From Arthrobacter sp. CJ23 (lineage in GTDB: Bacteria; Actinomycetota; Actinomycetes; Actinomycetales; Micrococcaceae), in contig NZ_CP102950.1 in assembly GCF_024741795.1 (NCBI RefSeq), positions 1,612,001-1,676,000 of the forward strand: a DNA stretch of 64,000 bases, read 5' to 3'. The position numbers and the translations under genes are program-made. Shown here in pieces: positions 1 through 9,685 of this stretch (positions are counted from its first letter, which is position 1; each line of letters opens with the position of its first letter). Below the pieces are notes generated by a model that worked only from the letters and a program-made list of their open reading frames with translations, ran no database searches and was not told where the DNA came from.

Positions 1-2669
1 ACATGGTGGGGGCCGGGATCCGCCGCATCGGCTACGACGTCAGCGACCTCGACCCGGCGGACCGACGCGACGGCGCCGCCTTGTTCAACCTGGTGCTGGG
101 CATCTTCATCGCCACGTTCGCGTGGTGGGGTTTCACCGGCTGGCTCCCGGATGCCGTGTACAGCATCGTCAACGGAACCTTCGGCTGGATGTCGCTGCTG
201 CTTCCGCTCATGCTCTTCGTCTGCGCCTTCCGGCTCTTCCGGCAGCCGCAGGACGGCCGCGGCAACAACCGGGTGGGCATCGGCTTCCTGATCATGACGA
301 TTGCCGGCAGCGGCCTGGCACACATCATCGGCGGACAGCCCACGGTCGCCGAAGGCTTCGACGGGCTCCGGCGTGCCGGCGGCATGCTCGGATTCCTGGC
401 GGCCTCGCCCCTGGCCGCCATCCATGCGGCCGTCCCGGTCATCGCCTACGGGGTCCTGGCCGTTGTCTCGCTCCTGATCGTCACCGCAACGCCGTTCACG
501 GCCATCCCCGGCCGGATCCGCGGCGCCTACGAGCACCTCATGGGCCTGGACCTCGCCGACCGGGCGCCCGAGGACGACGGACACGACCGCAGCTACCTCT
601 ACGAAAGCGATGCCGCCAAGCCGAAGCGGAAGAAACGCATGCGCTTCTTCGGCAAGGACCACGACGACGACGCCGGCCTCGAGGGCTATGTGGGGGACGA
701 GCCGTTCGAGCACGCCATCGTCGACGACGACGAGAAGGAGGCCCCGCGGGCATCGGCGCCCCGTGTGCCGCCCGGTGTCCGCCGCCCCACTCCGGCCGAG
801 ATCGCCGTCGAGAAGATCAAGGCGGCCCAGGGCCTGGGCGCCGGCACCGCCGGCCACTCCTCCCCGGACCACTCCATGGAGCACCCCACCGAGGCCATCC
901 CCCTGGTCATTCCCGGGCAGGCCGCCCCCGTCCCCGCCAGGCCGGCGGCCCCGCCGATGCCGCCCACGCCCATCCCGCAGCGCACCGAACAGCTCTCGCT
1001 CGCCGGTGACATCACCTACACGCTCCCGGCGTCCGAATTCCTGACGCCCGGGTCCATCCCCAAGGAGCGCACGGAGGCGAACGACGCCATCGTGGCGGCA
1101 CTGACGGACACCCTGGTCCAGTTCAACGTTGACGCCGCCGTCACGGGCTTCAGCCGCGGCCCCACCGTCACGCGCTACGAGATCGAGCTGTCCCCGGGCA
1201 CCAAGGTGGAGCGCGTCACGGCGCTGTCCAAGAACATCTCCTACGCGGTCGCCTCCAGTGATGTCCGCATCCTCAGCCCCATCCCCGGCAAGTCGGCCAT
1301 CGGCATCGAGATCCCCAACACGGACCGCGAAACCGTCTCGCTGGGCGATGTCCTGCGCAGCCAGAACGCCCGGCGGACCGACCACCCCATGGTCATGGGC
1401 GTGGGCAAGGACGTGGAGGGCGGCTACGTGGTGGCCAACCTGGCCAAGATGCCGCACCTGCTCGTGGCCGGTGCCACCGGCGCGGGCAAGTCGTCCTTCG
1501 TGAACTCCATGATCACCTCCATCCTGATGCGCGCCACCCCGGACGAGGTCCGCATGGTCATGGTGGACCCCAAGCGCGTGGAACTCACCGCGTACGAGGG
1601 CGTCCCGCACCTCATCACGCCCATCATCACCAACCCCAAGAAAGCCGCCGAGGCCCTGCAGTGGGTGGTCCGTGAAATGGACGCCCGCTACGACGACCTC
1701 GCCAACTACGGCTACAAGCACATCGACGACTTCAACAAGGCCGTCCGTGCGGGCAAAGTCACGCCCCCCGTCGATTCCAAGCGCGTCATCAGGCCGTACC
1801 CGTACCTTCTGGTGATCGTGGACGAGCTCGCCGACCTCATGATGGTGGCCCCACGCGACGTCGAAGACTCCATCGTGCGCATCACCCAGCTGGCCCGTGC
1901 CGCCGGCATCCACCTGGTGCTGGCCACGCAGCGCCCGTCCGTGGACGTCGTCACCGGCCTCATCAAGGCCAATGTGCCCTCCCGCATGGCGTTCGCCACA
2001 TCCTCCGTGACGGACTCCCGCGTGGTCCTGGACCAGCCGGGCGCCGAAAAGCTCATCGGCCAGGGCGACGCCCTCTTCCTGCCCATGGGCGCCTCCAAGG
2101 CCATGCGCGTGCAGGGTGCCTGGGTCACCGAATCCGAAATCCACCGCGTAGTGGAACACGTCAAGGGCCAGCTGCAGGCCGTCTACCGCGAGGACGTCGC
2201 CCCCGAGGCGCAGAAGAAGCAGATCGACGACGACATCGGGGACGACCTCGAGGTCCTGCTGCAGGCCACCGAACTCGTGGTCACCACGCAGTTCGGCTCC
2301 ACCTCGATGCTGCAGCGCAAGCTGCGGGTCGGTTTCGCGAAGGCCGGCCGGCTCATGGACCTGCTTGAGTCCCGCGGCGTGGTGGGTCCCTCCGAAGGCT
2401 CCAAGGCCCGCGATGTCCTGGTGAAGCCGGACGACCTCGCCCCGGTCCTTGCCGCCATGAAGGGCCAGGACGCCCCGGCAACACCTGACGCCCACACTGC
2501 GGCGCTGAGCGACAACGCCAATGCGAACATCGCCGTCGGGGGCTATGCGGAAGACCTCGTCGCCAACGACCTCGAGGCCCGGAAGCAGGCCGTGGAATAC
2601 TACGACGGCGCGGACGGCACCGACGAGGACGACGACGGCGAGGACGCCTGGTCGCTCACCGGGAGGTAG
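1..2669 (+). CDS. ftsK: DNA translocase FtsK (5' end outside window)
   Basis: FtsK/SpoIIIE-type DNA pump acting at the division septum, where it moves the chromosome terminus and supports dimer resolution. About four hydrophobic segments lie in the first 170 visible residues. A long acidic, Pro-rich linker follows (about 190-330), then the RecA-like motor with Walker A GATGAGKS (visible residues 490-497) and a Walker B in [12 protein letters not shown] (near 600). The last 130 residues contain the winged-helix gamma domain and an acidic tail. The frame is open to the left edge, so the ATG at position 3 is probably internal and the true start is outside the window. Family assignment is certain; the missing length is not known. 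Confidence 0.97.
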   Translation, partial: MVGAGIRRIGYDVSDLDPADRRDGAALFNLVLGIFIATFAWWGFTGWLPDAVYSIVNGTFGWMSLLLPLMLFVCAFRLFRQPQDGRGNNRVGIGFLIMTIAGSGLAHIIGGQPTVAEGFDGLRRAGGMLGFLAASPLAAIHAAVPVIAYGVLAVVSLLIVTATPFTAIPGRIRGAYEHLMGLDLADRAPEDDGHDRSYLYESDAAKPKRKKRMRFFGKDHDDDAGLEGYVGDEPFEHAIVDDDEKEAPRASAPRVPPGVRRPTPAEIAVEKIKAAQGLGAGTAGHSSPDHSMEHPTEAIPLVIPGQAAPVPARPAAPPMPPTPIPQRTEQLSLAGDITYTLPASEFLTPGSIPKERTEANDAIVAALTDTLVQFNVDAAVTGFSRGPTVTRYEIELSPGTKVERVTALSKNISYAVASSDVRILSPIPGKSAIGIEIPNTDRETVSLGDVLRSQNARRTDHPMVMGVGKDVEGGYVVANLAKMPHLLVAGATGAGKSSFVNSMITSILMRATPDEVRMVMVDPKRVELTAYEGVPHLITPIITNPKKAAEALQWVVREMDARYDDLANYGYKHIDDFNKAVRAGKVTPPVDSKRVIRPYPYLLVIVDELADLMMVAPRDVEDSIVRITQLARAAGIHLVLATQRPSVDVVTGLIKANVPSRMAFATSSVTDSRVVLDQPGAEKLIGQGDALFLPMGASKAMRVQGAWVTESEIHRVVEHVKGQLQAVYREDVAPEAQKKQIDDDIGDDLEVLLQATELVVTTQFGSTSMLQRKLRVGFAKAGRLMDLLESRGVVGPSEGSKARDVLVKPDDLAPVLAAMKGQDAPATPDAHTAALSDNANANIAVGGYAEDLVANDLEARKQAVEYYDGADGTDEDDDGEDAWSLTGR

Positions 2670-2724
2670 CGCAGGGGACCGCCGTCCCCGGTAACGGGCG
2701 CCCGGGTAACGGGCGCTGGGGCGG

Positions 2725-2730
2725 TAGCCT
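2725..2730 (+). promoter_or_regulatory. -10 box of a leaderless pgsA promoter
   Basis: TAGCCT ends exactly 6 bases before the GTG start of pgsA, and no Shine-Dalgarno sequence lies between them. A transcript would begin at or next to the start codon. The same hexamer and spacing precede dapF. Confidence 0.6.
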
Positions 2731-2736
2731 AGAGGG

Positions 2737-3339
2737 GTGACTAAAACCGAGGGTGACAACGCCCGTTCCAGCAGCTCCGACGTCTGGAACCTGCCCAATA
2801 TCCTCACGATGCTCCGCATCGCCTTGGTCCCCTTCTTCGTCTGGTTCCTGCTCGCCGACGACGGCCGGCACGGGCTGTGGCGCTGGGCCGCGGTGCTTGC
2901 CTTCGCGGTGGCCATCTACACCGACAAACTCGATGGCGACATCGCCCGCAGCCGCGGACTGGTCACCAACTTCGGCAAGATCGCCGACCCCATCGCCGAC
3001 AAACTGCTGATCGGCTCGGCCCTGGTGATGCTGTCCGTGCTCGGCGAACTGCCGTGGTGGATCACCATCGTCATCCTGGTCCGCGAATGGGGCATCACGG
3101 CGCTGCGCTTCGTGGTCATCCGCTACGGGGTCATGCCGGCCTCGCGCGGCGGCAAGCTCAAGACCGTGGTGCAGACCATTGCCATCTTCCTCTACATCCT
3201 GCCCGTGAAATCCTTCGCCCCCTGGCTGGGCGACATCGCGTTCTGGGTCATGATCGTGGCACTGGCCATCACCGTCTGGACCGGCGTCGAATACGTCGTC
3301 CAGGCACTCCGGCTCCGGGCTGCGGGCCGGCGCGCATGA
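2737..3339 (+). CDS. pgsA: CDP-diacylglycerol--glycerol-3-phosphate 3-phosphatidyltransferase
   Basis: Membrane enzyme that joins CDP-diacylglycerol and glycerol-3-phosphate, the committed step to phosphatidylglycerol and cardiolipin. The full CDP-alcohol phosphatidyltransferase signature DxxDGxxARx8Gx3Dx3D is present, starting at DKLDGDIAR (about residue 68), with all three conserved Asp positions. Several hydrophobic helices surround it and the 200-aa length is normal. The GTG start at 2737 is chosen because a TAGCCT -10 box sits 6 bases upstream. The stop overlaps the cinA start by four bases (ATGA), so the two are translationally coupled. Confidence 0.95.
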   Translation: MTKTEGDNARSSSSDVWNLPNILTMLRIALVPFFVWFLLADDGRHGLWRWAAVLAFAVAIYTDKLDGDIARSRGLVTNFGKIADPIADKLLIGSALVMLSVLGELPWWITIVILVREWGITALRFVVIRYGVMPASRGGKLKTVVQTIAIFLYILPVKSFAPWLGDIAFWVMIVALAITVWTGVEYVVQALRLRAAGRRA

Positions 3340-3833
3340 GCCGCACCACCGCCGAAACGGCGGCCTCCGCCGTCGCGCTGGCCATTTCCCGGGGCTTGAC
3401 CGTGGCCACCGCCGAATCGCTGACCGCGGGCCTCGTCGCAGCGACCCTCGCCGATACGCCGGGGGCGTCCGGCATGCTGCAGGGTGGCGTGGTGGCCTAC
3501 CAGAATTCAGTCAAGGCCAGCGTCCTCGGGGTTTCGGCCGAACTGCTCGACGCCGCGGGCTCGGTGGACGGCGACGTTGCCGCCGCGATGGCCGACGGCG
3601 CCCGGCGCGCCTGCGGGGCCGACGTCGGGGTGTCCACCACCGGGGTCGCCGGACCCGAGCCGCACGACGGCAAAGCGGTCGGCACCGTTTTCATCGGGAT
3701 TGCGACGGAACAGGGCTCGACGTCGTTCGGCTACAGCCTCGCGGGGGAGCGGCCCGCCATCCGGGAACAGGCCTGCACAGCCGCCCTTGAACGGCTGCTC
3801 GAGGCGCTGGAAAGGCCCAGTTACCACTCGTAA
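3336..3833 (+). CDS. cinA: CinA-family nicotinamide-nucleotide amidohydrolase (PncC-type)
   Basis: 165-residue protein matching the stand-alone C-terminal CinA domain, which deamidates nicotinamide mononucleotide in pyridine nucleotide salvage. Recognisable family stretches are TAESLTAGLVAA near the N-terminus, GGVVAYQNSVK, and TTGVAGPEPHDGKAVGTVFIG. The N-terminal molybdopterin-binding-like domain of long CinA proteins is absent, as in many actinobacteria. The ATG overlaps the pgsA stop. Competence or SOS roles attributed to CinA in other phyla should not be assumed here. Confidence 0.92.
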   Translation: MSRTTAETAASAVALAISRGLTVATAESLTAGLVAATLADTPGASGMLQGGVVAYQNSVKASVLGVSAELLDAAGSVDGDVAAAMADGARRACGADVGVSTTGVAGPEPHDGKAVGTVFIGIATEQGSTSFGYSLAGERPAIREQACTAALERLLEALERPSYHS

Positions 3834-3966
3834 AGTTGCCGGGGAACAAAAACTGATTCCCAATAGTTGTGTCATTGTGTCGCTTCGGAATGTCCGGGGC
3901 GCCTAGGATGTAGAAAACCAAGCGGTCCTTCCCGGGACCGGATGAATGAGGAGCAAGGCGATACAG

Positions 3967-4401
3967 ATGGTTAAGCAGCCCGTATCCGTGAACGGCGTTG
4001 TCCGCTGGAAGGATGTGGGCTTGGCCGAAAAGGCACAGAGCGAACAGAAGGAGCGCAAAATGGTTGTACTACGCCACGAAATCGGTGATGTACTGCGCGA
4101 TGTCCGCCAGCGTCAAGGCCGTACACTCCGCGAAGTCTCGCACAGCGCACGCGTCTCCCTTGGCTACCTGAGCGAAGTTGAACGCGGCCAGAAGGAAGCC
4201 TCCTCGGAGCTCCTGTCCTCGATCTGCTCCGCACTGGACGTCCCGTTGTCCAGCATGCTCCGCGAAGTCAGCGACCGCGTTGCGGTGGCTGAGGGCGTGG
4301 CGGTTCCGGACACTGTCCCGCAGGAATTCGCGCAGCGCTACGGCCGCGACATGGACCTGAGCGAGGATTTCACGCAGGGCATGCTCTCCGGCGCCCGGTA
4401 A
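3967..4401 (+). CDS. clgR: XRE-family regulator, ClgR
   Basis: Single helix-turn-helix activator of the ClgR type, which in actinobacteria controls clpP/clpC proteolysis and envelope-stress genes. The HTH runs through [24 protein letters not shown], with the family hallmark [20 protein letters not shown]. Its place just after pgsA and cinA matches clgR synteny (in Mycobacterium tuberculosis pgsA3 and clgR are neighbours). Two starts are possible. ATG 3967 has GAGGAG 13 bases upstream and gives a 31-residue N-terminal extension. ATG 4060 has AGAAGGAG 7 bases upstream and gives the usual short ClgR beginning [13 protein letters not shown]. The second ribosome binding site is the better one, so a short form may be the main product. 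A TAGGAT -10-like hexamer lies at 3904-3909. Confidence 0.88.
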   Translation: MVKQPVSVNGVVRWKDVGLAEKAQSEQKERKMVVLRHEIGDVLRDVRQRQGRTLREVSHSARVSLGYLSEVERGQKEASSELLSSICSALDVPLSSMLREVSDRVAVAEGVAVPDTVPQEFAQRYGRDMDLSEDFTQGMLSGAR

Positions 4402-4426
4402 GCAGACTCCACCAAACTTCACACAA

Positions 4427-4456
4427 GGAAAGCCCCGGCCGATGGCCGGGGCTTCC
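4427..4456. terminator. Hairpin between convergent clgR and marR genes
   Basis: GGAAaGCCCCGGCC, loop GAT, then GGCCGGGGCTTCC. This is a 13-bp GC-rich stem with one bulged A. It lies between the 3' ends of clgR (plus strand) and the MarR gene (minus strand) and can serve both. Confidence 0.75.
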
Positions 4457-4491
4457 TGCGTTTCGGGGGAGCGTCTGCGTGTGCGGGGCGC

Positions 4492-4989
4492 TCAGTCCTT
4501 GGCGGTCGGTTCGCCGTACGTGGCGTTGAGCCGGCGCATGTACTCGGCCAGGGTCTGGATGTCATCCACGGGCCACTCGCCGAGGCGCTCCCGGAAGACC
4601 TGCCGCCGGGCGTCCTGAACCTGGTGCATCTTTTCCTCGCCCTTGGCCGTCAGCCGGATGGACTGGGCGCGGCCGTCCTGAGGATCGGCCTCCTTGGAGA
4701 CCATGCCGATGCTTTCCAGGAAAGCGATCTGGCGGCTCACCGAGGGCTTCCCGACGCCGATGCACGTGGCGAGGTCTGTCAGCCTGATAGTGCCTTCGCG
4801 GCGGATGATGGTGAGCAGGCCGTAGGCAGCCGGTTCCATGTCCGGGTGCACCTGGCGCGAGAGCTGGTGCGACAGGGAACGGGCGCGGCGCCAGAGCAGG
4901 CTCAGCTGGTGTTCCACCTGCTGCAGGGCGTCATCCACTGAGTCGCCTGCTGCAGCCGGTTCAGGCGTGCTCTGGAGAGGATTGCTCAT
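4492..4989 (-). CDS. MarR-family transcriptional regulator
   Basis: 165-residue winged-helix DNA-binding protein that probably represses a nearby or unlinked gene. The MarR core is clear: a helical N-terminal dimer region (LSLLWRRARSLSHQL), a recognition region (LATCIGVGKPSVSRQIAFLESIGMV) and the beta-wing (ADPQDGRAQSIRLTAKG). ATG 4989 (MSNPLQ) is preferred over the ATG at 4998 because TAGAAT on the minus strand (4997-5002) sits 7 bases before it, fitting a leaderless start. It is divergent from DUF3046 with only 41 bases between them, so it may control both. The ligand and targets cannot be told from sequence. Confidence 0.9.
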   Translation of the reverse strand: MSNPLQSTPEPAAAGDSVDDALQQVEHQLSLLWRRARSLSHQLSRQVHPDMEPAAYGLLTIIRREGTIRLTDLATCIGVGKPSVSRQIAFLESIGMVSKEADPQDGRAQSIRLTAKGEEKMHQVQDARRQVFRERLGEWPVDDIQTLAEYMRRLNATYGEPTAKD

Positions 4990-4996
4990 GGCAACC

Positions 4997-5002
4997 ATTC
5001 TA
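4997..5002 (-). promoter_or_regulatory. -10 box of leaderless marR promoter
   Basis: TAGAAT on the minus strand, 7 bases before the ATG at 4989. It overlaps the alternative upstream ATG, which argues against that longer start. Confidence 0.5.
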
Positions 5003-5030
5003 GAGTCCGGGGCCGTGAGAGACTCTATTG

Positions 5031-5255
5031 GTGCGGATTAGTGACTTCTGGCGGCTGATGGACGACGAGTTCGGGGCGGGGTATTCCCGGGTCCTGGGCA
5101 GCTCGCTCGTCTTGGCCGGTGTGGGCGGCAAGACCGCCGTGGAGGCCCTGGCCTCGGGCCGCGGCCCCCGCGAGGTCTGGCTGGCCATCTGTGATGTCCA
5201 GGACGTGCCGCCGGAGCGCAGGCTGGGCCGCGACGTCAAACCGTCCGCAGGCTGA
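5031..5255 (+). CDS. DUF3046 family protein
   Basis: 74-residue protein of unknown function, conserved directly upstream of recA in actinobacteria. It begins MRISDFWRLMDDEFG, the family's typical N-terminus, and contains VLGSSLVLAGVGGKTAVEAL and REVWLAICDVQDVP. The GTG at 5031 gives the conserved beginning; an in-frame TTG one codon upstream is less likely. GAGACT at 5019-5024 is a weak -10 match 6 bases before the start. Synteny ties it to recA, but a separate SOS-type promoter precedes recA. Confidence 0.9.
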   Translation: MRISDFWRLMDDEFGAGYSRVLGSSLVLAGVGGKTAVEALASGRGPREVWLAICDVQDVPPERRLGRDVKPSAG

Positions 5256-5297
5256 CCCGGGTACCCTTCGGGCGGCTGTGACACGCCGTCCACTTGT

Positions 5298-5313
5298 TCG
5301 AATATGTATTCGG
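5298..5313 (+). promoter_or_regulatory. LexA binding site (SOS box) upstream of recA
   Basis: TCGAATATGTATTCGG contains the perfect inverted repeat CGAAT-ATGT-ATTCG, fitting the Gram-positive SOS box (cGAACNNNNGTTCg) with one substitution in each half. It is 189 bases before the recA start. TATGCT at 5321-5326 just downstream may be the -10 element, so LexA would block this promoter. Confidence 0.8.
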
Positions 5314-5383
5314 ATAGGGTTATGCTCTTTTCAGAGGAAAATTGATCCTGATGGACCGTTCCCCGGCCACTCAGCAGCCACGG

Positions 5384-5392
5384 TTATCCACA
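5384..5392 (+). promoter_or_regulatory. Perfect DnaA box in the recA leader
   Basis: TTATCCACA is an exact match to the consensus DnaA box, 110 bases before recA and downstream of the SOS box. A single copy does not make an origin. It may be chance, or a DnaA-responsive site. Confidence 0.45.
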
Positions 5393-5501
5393 TAGCCGAA
5401 ACCGCCGCCAAAAATGTCAGAGGGCGGCGCTAGCGTTTGAGATGACAGGAAAGCGGCCGATCAGGCCACTCCACAGCGAGAAAGCATCAGAGGTGTGAAC
5501 C

Positions 5502-6548
5502 ATGGCGGCAGCCCCGGATCGTGAAAAGGCGCTCGAAGCAGCGCTTGCCCAGATTGACAAGCAGTTCGGCAAAGGCTCCGTCATGCGCCTTGGCGACGAA
5601 GTCCGCGCACCCATCGAGGTCATCCCGACCGGTTCGATCGCCCTGGACGTAGCCCTGGGAATTGGTGGCCTGCCCCGCGGCCGCGTCGTGGAGATCTACG
5701 GTCCCGAATCCTCAGGTAAGACCACCGTGGCCCTGCACGCTGTCGCAAATGCGCAGAAGGCGGGCGGGATCGCCGCGTTCATCGACGCCGAACACGCCTT
5801 GGACCCTGACTACGCCGCCAAGCTCGGTGTGGACACGGATGCCCTCTTGGTCTCGCAGCCGGACACCGGTGAGCAGGCCCTGGAAATCATGGACATGCTG
5901 ATCGGTTCCGGTTCCTTGGACATCATCGTCATTGACTCCGTGGCCGCACTGGTTCCCCGCGCTGAAATCGAAGGCGAAATGGGCGACTCCCATGTCGGCC
6001 TCCAGGCCCGTCTCATGAGCCAGGCGCTCCGGAAGATCACCGGCCGCCTGAGCCAGACCAAGACCACGGCCATCTTCATCAACCAGCTGCGCGAGAAGAT
6101 CGGCGTGTTCTTTGGATCGCCGGAAACCACCACCGGTGGCAAGGCCTTGAAGTTCTACGCCTCCGTGCGCATCGACGTCCGCCGTATCCAGACCCTCAAG
6201 GAGGGCGCGGACTCGGTCGGTAACCGCACCAAGGCCAAGATCGTCAAGAACAAGATGGCACCGCCCTTCAAGATCGCCGAGTTCGACATCATCTACGGCC
6301 AGGGCATTTCCCGCGAGGGCGGCATCATCGACATGGGTGTGGAACACGGCATCATCAAGAAGTCGGGTTCCTGGTTCACCTACGACGGCGACCAGCTGGG
6401 CCAGGGCATGGAAAACTCCCGGCGTTTCCTGCGGGACAACCCCGAGCTCGCCCAGGAACTGGAGCGCCTGATCAAGGAAAAGCTCGGCGTCGGCGTCAAG
6501 CCGGCAGAGACCGAGACCTCCCCGAAGCTGAAGGCCGTTGACGGCTAG
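5502..6548 (+). CDS. recA: Recombinase RecA
   Basis: Strand-exchange recombinase and co-protease that triggers LexA self-cleavage. Length is 348 aa, normal for the family. Walker A GPESSGKT is at residues 67-74. [13 protein letters not shown], the Walker B stretch [21 protein letters not shown], the L2 loop [22 protein letters not shown] and the C-terminal domain are all present. No intein interrupts it, unlike some mycobacterial RecA. The ATG at 5502 follows AGAGGTG. The gene ends inside the recX start. Control is by the SOS box at 5298. Confidence 0.99.
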   Translation: MAAAPDREKALEAALAQIDKQFGKGSVMRLGDEVRAPIEVIPTGSIALDVALGIGGLPRGRVVEIYGPESSGKTTVALHAVANAQKAGGIAAFIDAEHALDPDYAAKLGVDTDALLVSQPDTGEQALEIMDMLIGSGSLDIIVIDSVAALVPRAEIEGEMGDSHVGLQARLMSQALRKITGRLSQTKTTAIFINQLREKIGVFFGSPETTTGGKALKFYASVRIDVRRIQTLKEGADSVGNRTKAKIVKNKMAPPFKIAEFDIIYGQGISREGGIIDMGVEHGIIKKSGSWFTYDGDQLGQGMENSRRFLRDNPELAQELERLIKEKLGVGVKPAETETSPKLKAVDG

Positions 6549-7146
6549 AGGCGGGGCGTACCGACGCGGCGGACGCGGGGAAACTTGGCGCAAGCCGGCG
6601 GATGATTCGCCCGCCGTGGACTCGGCGGTGGCGGCCGACCCGGAGCCCGATCCGGCCTCCGTCGCCCGGGCGATCGTGCTGCGCCAGCTGACCAACTCGC
6701 CCAAGAGCAGGCTTCAGCTGGCCCGGAAACTTGCCGAGCGCAATGTTCCCGAGGACGTTGCTGAGGCCGTGCTGGATCGCTTCGAAGAGGTCCGGCTGAT
6801 CGATGACGCCGAGTTCGCCCAGATGTGGGTCCGCAGCCGCTCCCGGAGCCGGAAGCTGGCCAAGGGCGCCATCCGGCGCGAACTTGCCGACAAGGGCATC
6901 GACCAGGACACCGCCGAGGACGCCCTGGGGCAATTGAGCGAGCAGGCCGAAGAGCAGGCCGCACGGGATCTGGTGGCACGCAAGCTGCCGGCCGGCGTCG
7001 ACCTTTCCGATCGTGCTGAACGTGACAAGCACACGCGACGGCTGGCCTCCATGCTCGCGCGCAAGGGTTACCAGCCGTCCATGGCATTCCGGATCGTGGC
7101 CGAGGTCCTGGCCCAGGCCCGTACCGAAGCCGGTACCCTTGACTAG
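6538..7146 (+). CDS. recX: Regulatory protein RecX
   Basis: Small all-helical modulator that binds RecA filaments and limits their activity. The three-repeat RecX fold is recognisable: [21 protein letters not shown], then [35 protein letters not shown], and the C-terminal [21 protein letters not shown]. About 40 residues of Arg/Gly- and Ala/Asp-rich sequence precede the fold. The TTG start at 6538 overlaps the recA stop by 11 bases, implying translational coupling that keeps RecX low relative to RecA. Confidence 0.94.
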   Translation: MTARGGAYRRGGRGETWRKPADDSPAVDSAVAADPEPDPASVARAIVLRQLTNSPKSRLQLARKLAERNVPEDVAEAVLDRFEEVRLIDDAEFAQMWVRSRSRSRKLAKGAIRRELADKGIDQDTAEDALGQLSEQAEEQAARDLVARKLPAGVDLSDRAERDKHTRRLASMLARKGYQPSMAFRIVAEVLAQARTEAGTLD

Positions 7147-8681
7147 TGAGTTTGACCATTCCTTCCCCAGCAGCAGACACCACGCCCTCTGACGCGCCGC
7201 AGCAGCGGACATACCAGGTCAGGACCTTCGGGTGCCAGATGAACGTCCATGACTCCGAGCGCATGGCCGGCCTTCTTGAAGCCGCCGGATACGTGCCGGC
7301 GGAGGGTGCCCTGGCCGATGTCGTGGTGTTCAACACCTGCGCTGTCCGGGAGAACGCGGACAACAAGCTCTACGGGAACCTCGGTGAACTCAAGCAGGTC
7401 AAGGCCGCCAACCCGGGCATGCAGATCGCCGTCGGCGGCTGCCTGGCGCAAAAGGACCGCGACACCATCGTGAGCAAGGCTCCCTGGGTGGACGCCGTCT
7501 TCGGCACCCACAACGTCGGCGCACTGCCGGCTTTGCTTGACCGGGCCCGCCACAACAACGAGGCCCAGCTGGAGATCCTGGAATCCCTGGACGTCTTCCC
7601 GTCAACGCTGCCCACCAAGCGCGATTCGGTCTACTCGGGCTGGGTGTCCATCTCCGTGGGCTGCAACAACACCTGCACGTTCTGCATCGTGCCCTCGCTG
7701 CGCGGCAAGGAAAAAGACCGGCGCCCCGGCGAGATCCTGGCCGAGATCCAGGCCCTCGTGGACGACGGCGCCGTCGAGGTCACCCTCCTGGGGCAGAACG
7801 TGAACTCCTACGGCGTGGAATTCGGAGACCGCGAGGCCTTCTCCAAGCTGCTGCGCGCCTGCGGCCAGATCGAAGGCCTGGAACGCGTCCGCTTCACCAG
7901 CCCGCACCCGGCCGCTTTCACCGACGACGTCATCGACGCCATGGCCGAAACCCCCAACGTCATGCCCCAGCTGCACATGCCGCTGCAGTCCGGCTCGGAC
8001 AAGGTCCTCAAGGACATGCGCCGCTCCTACCGCTCCACCAGGTTCTTGGGCATCCTGGACAAGGTCCGCGAGAAGATCCCCAACGCGGCCATTTCCACCG
8101 ACATCATCGTGGGCTTCCCCGGCGAGACCGAGGAGGACTTCCAGGGAACCCTCGACGTCGTCGCGAAGTCCCGTTTCGCCTCGGCCTTCACCTTCCAGTA
8201 CTCCAAGCGTCCCGGGACTCCCGCGGCCGAGCTCCCGGAGCAGCTGCCCAAGTCCGTGGTGCAGGAACGCTATGAACGCCTCACCGCCCTGCAGGACCGC
8301 ATCGCGGCCGAGGAAAACGCCAAGCAGCTTGGCCGCCGGGTCGAGGTCCTCGTGACTGCCCAGTCCGGCCGCAAGGCCGGGGAGACCCACCGCCTGTCCG
8401 GGCGAGCGCAGGACCAGAGGCTGGTGCACTTCTCCGTCCCGGAAGGCGCCGAGACCCCGCGCCCCGGCGACTTTGTCACCGTGACCATCACCGAGGCCGC
8501 AGCGTTCCACCTGGTGGCCGACCCCGCCACGGTGGCCGAGTACTCCCTGCGCCGCTCCCGCGCCGGTGACGCCTGGGACCGCTCGCAGGCCGACTCCTGC
8601 GGCGCCCCGGCACCAGGCTCCGCCAGCGGCAAGGCCGGCGTGTCCCTGGGCATGCCCTCGCTGCCCGTCCGCCGCGGCTAG
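7146..8681 (+). CDS. miaB: tRNA-2-methylthio-N6-dimethylallyladenosine synthase
   Basis: Radical-SAM methylthiotransferase that adds a 2-methylthio group to i6A37 of tRNAs reading UNN codons, acting after MiaA. The N-terminal UPF0004 domain starts at [11 protein letters not shown] with cluster cysteines in FGC, NTC and GGC. The radical SAM motif is [10 protein letters not shown]-terminal TRAM region follows ([13 protein letters not shown] to FVTVTITEA). The last 60 residues form a low-complexity extension beyond the usual family end. The GTG start shares one base with the recX stop; miaA follows 4 bases after the stop. Confidence 0.97.
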   Translation: MSLTIPSPAADTTPSDAPQQRTYQVRTFGCQMNVHDSERMAGLLEAAGYVPAEGALADVVVFNTCAVRENADNKLYGNLGELKQVKAANPGMQIAVGGCLAQKDRDTIVSKAPWVDAVFGTHNVGALPALLDRARHNNEAQLEILESLDVFPSTLPTKRDSVYSGWVSISVGCNNTCTFCIVPSLRGKEKDRRPGEILAEIQALVDDGAVEVTLLGQNVNSYGVEFGDREAFSKLLRACGQIEGLERVRFTSPHPAAFTDDVIDAMAETPNVMPQLHMPLQSGSDKVLKDMRRSYRSTRFLGILDKVREKIPNAAISTDIIVGFPGETEEDFQGTLDVVAKSRFASAFTFQYSKRPGTPAAELPEQLPKSVVQERYERLTALQDRIAAEENAKQLGRRVEVLVTAQSGRKAGETHRLSGRAQDQRLVHFSVPEGAETPRPGDFVTVTITEAAAFHLVADPATVAEYSLRRSRAGDAWDRSQADSCGAPAPGSASGKAGVSLGMPSLPVRRG

Positions 8682-8685
8682 GACC

Positions 8686-9606
8686 GTGGCAACTGCACCC
8701 GCGCGGCCCGGGGCCGCCCGGCCCCCGGTGATCGCCGTCGTCGGGCCCACAGGCTCGGGGAAGTCCGATCTCGGCGTTGAACTGGCACTTGCCCTCGACG
8801 GCGAGGTCATCAACGCCGATGCCATGCAGTTCTACCGCGGCATGGACATCGGCACGGCCAAGATCAGCCTCGCCGAGCGCAAGGGTGTGCCGCACCATCT
8901 GCTGGACACCCTGGACGTCACCGAGGAAGCCAGCGTTTCGGATTTCCAGGCCGGGTGCCGGGCCGTGATCGCCAGCATCCACGCCCGCGGCAAGCGCGCC
9001 ATCCTGGTCGGCGGCTCTGGCCTGTACGTCCGGGCCGCCCTGGACGTGCTCGAATTTCCCGGGACAGACGCCGCCGTCCGGAAACGCCTCGAGGACGAAT
9101 GCGAAGCGGCCGGCCTGGCCGTGCTGCAGCGGCGCCTCCAGGACGTTGACCCCGTCTCGGCAGGACGCGTCAATGACGCCCGCCGCATCATCAGGGCCCT
9201 GGAGGTCTTCGAAATCACCGGGCGTCCGTTCAGCTCCTACATGCCAAGCCGCGAATACTTCCAGCCCGCCGTGCAGATCGGCCTTGAGGTGGACCGGGAG
9301 CTCCTGCGCGAACGGCTCGCCACACGTGTCCACCGGATGGTCGACGCCGGGCTCCTCGCCGAGGTCGAACGGCTCGACGCCGCGGGCCTGCGCCAGGGCA
9401 AGACGGCCTCGCGGGCCCTGGGCTACTCGCAGTTCCTGCGCGTGCTCGACGGCGGCTTGGATGCCGCGGCGGCCGCCGAGGAAACCATCGTGGCCACCCG
9501 GCAATTCGCCCGGCGGCAACTGACCTGGTTCCGGGCGGATCCGCGCATCCACTGGCTCGACTGGCGGGACCCCGGACTGCTCGCCAAAGCGACGGCTCTC
9601 GTCTGA
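8686..9606 (+). CDS. miaA: tRNA dimethylallyltransferase
   Basis: Transfers dimethylallyl from DMAPP to adenosine 37 of tRNA, making the substrate for MiaB directly upstream. P-loop GPTGSGKS is followed by the family motif [38 protein letters not shown] and [13 protein letters not shown] complete the signature. The GTG at 8686 is chosen because it lies just after the miaB stop and gives a 306-aa protein of normal size. The frame continues upstream into miaB but without family sequence. Confidence 0.96.
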   Translation: MATAPARPGAARPPVIAVVGPTGSGKSDLGVELALALDGEVINADAMQFYRGMDIGTAKISLAERKGVPHHLLDTLDVTEEASVSDFQAGCRAVIASIHARGKRAILVGGSGLYVRAALDVLEFPGTDAAVRKRLEDECEAAGLAVLQRRLQDVDPVSAGRVNDARRIIRALEVFEITGRPFSSYMPSREYFQPAVQIGLEVDRELLRERLATRVHRMVDAGLLAEVERLDAAGLRQGKTASRALGYSQFLRVLDGGLDAAAAAEETIVATRQFARRQLTWFRADPRIHWLDWRDPGLLAKATALV

Positions 9607-9673
9607 CGTTAGTCAGTTGACCGAACCATCCGCAGGGGCCGTCGGCAATTTCGGGCGGATCCCGCACGGCGGG

Positions 9674-9679
9674 TAGCCT
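9674..9679 (+). promoter_or_regulatory. -10 box of leaderless dapF promoter
   Basis: TAGCCT, then six bases, then the dapF ATG; no Shine-Dalgarno sequence is present. It matches the pgsA promoter in both hexamer and spacing. Confidence 0.6.
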
Positions 9680-9685
9680 AGAACC

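Noticed and set aside
5384..5392. DnaA box as part of a replication origin
   Set aside because: Only one exact box is present and none of the genes expected at oriC (dnaA, dnaN, rpmH) is in the window.
5351..5395. 14-codon frame (MDRSPATQQPRLST) in the recA leader
   Set aside because: No good ribosome binding site at proper spacing and it overlaps the DnaA box; most likely chance.
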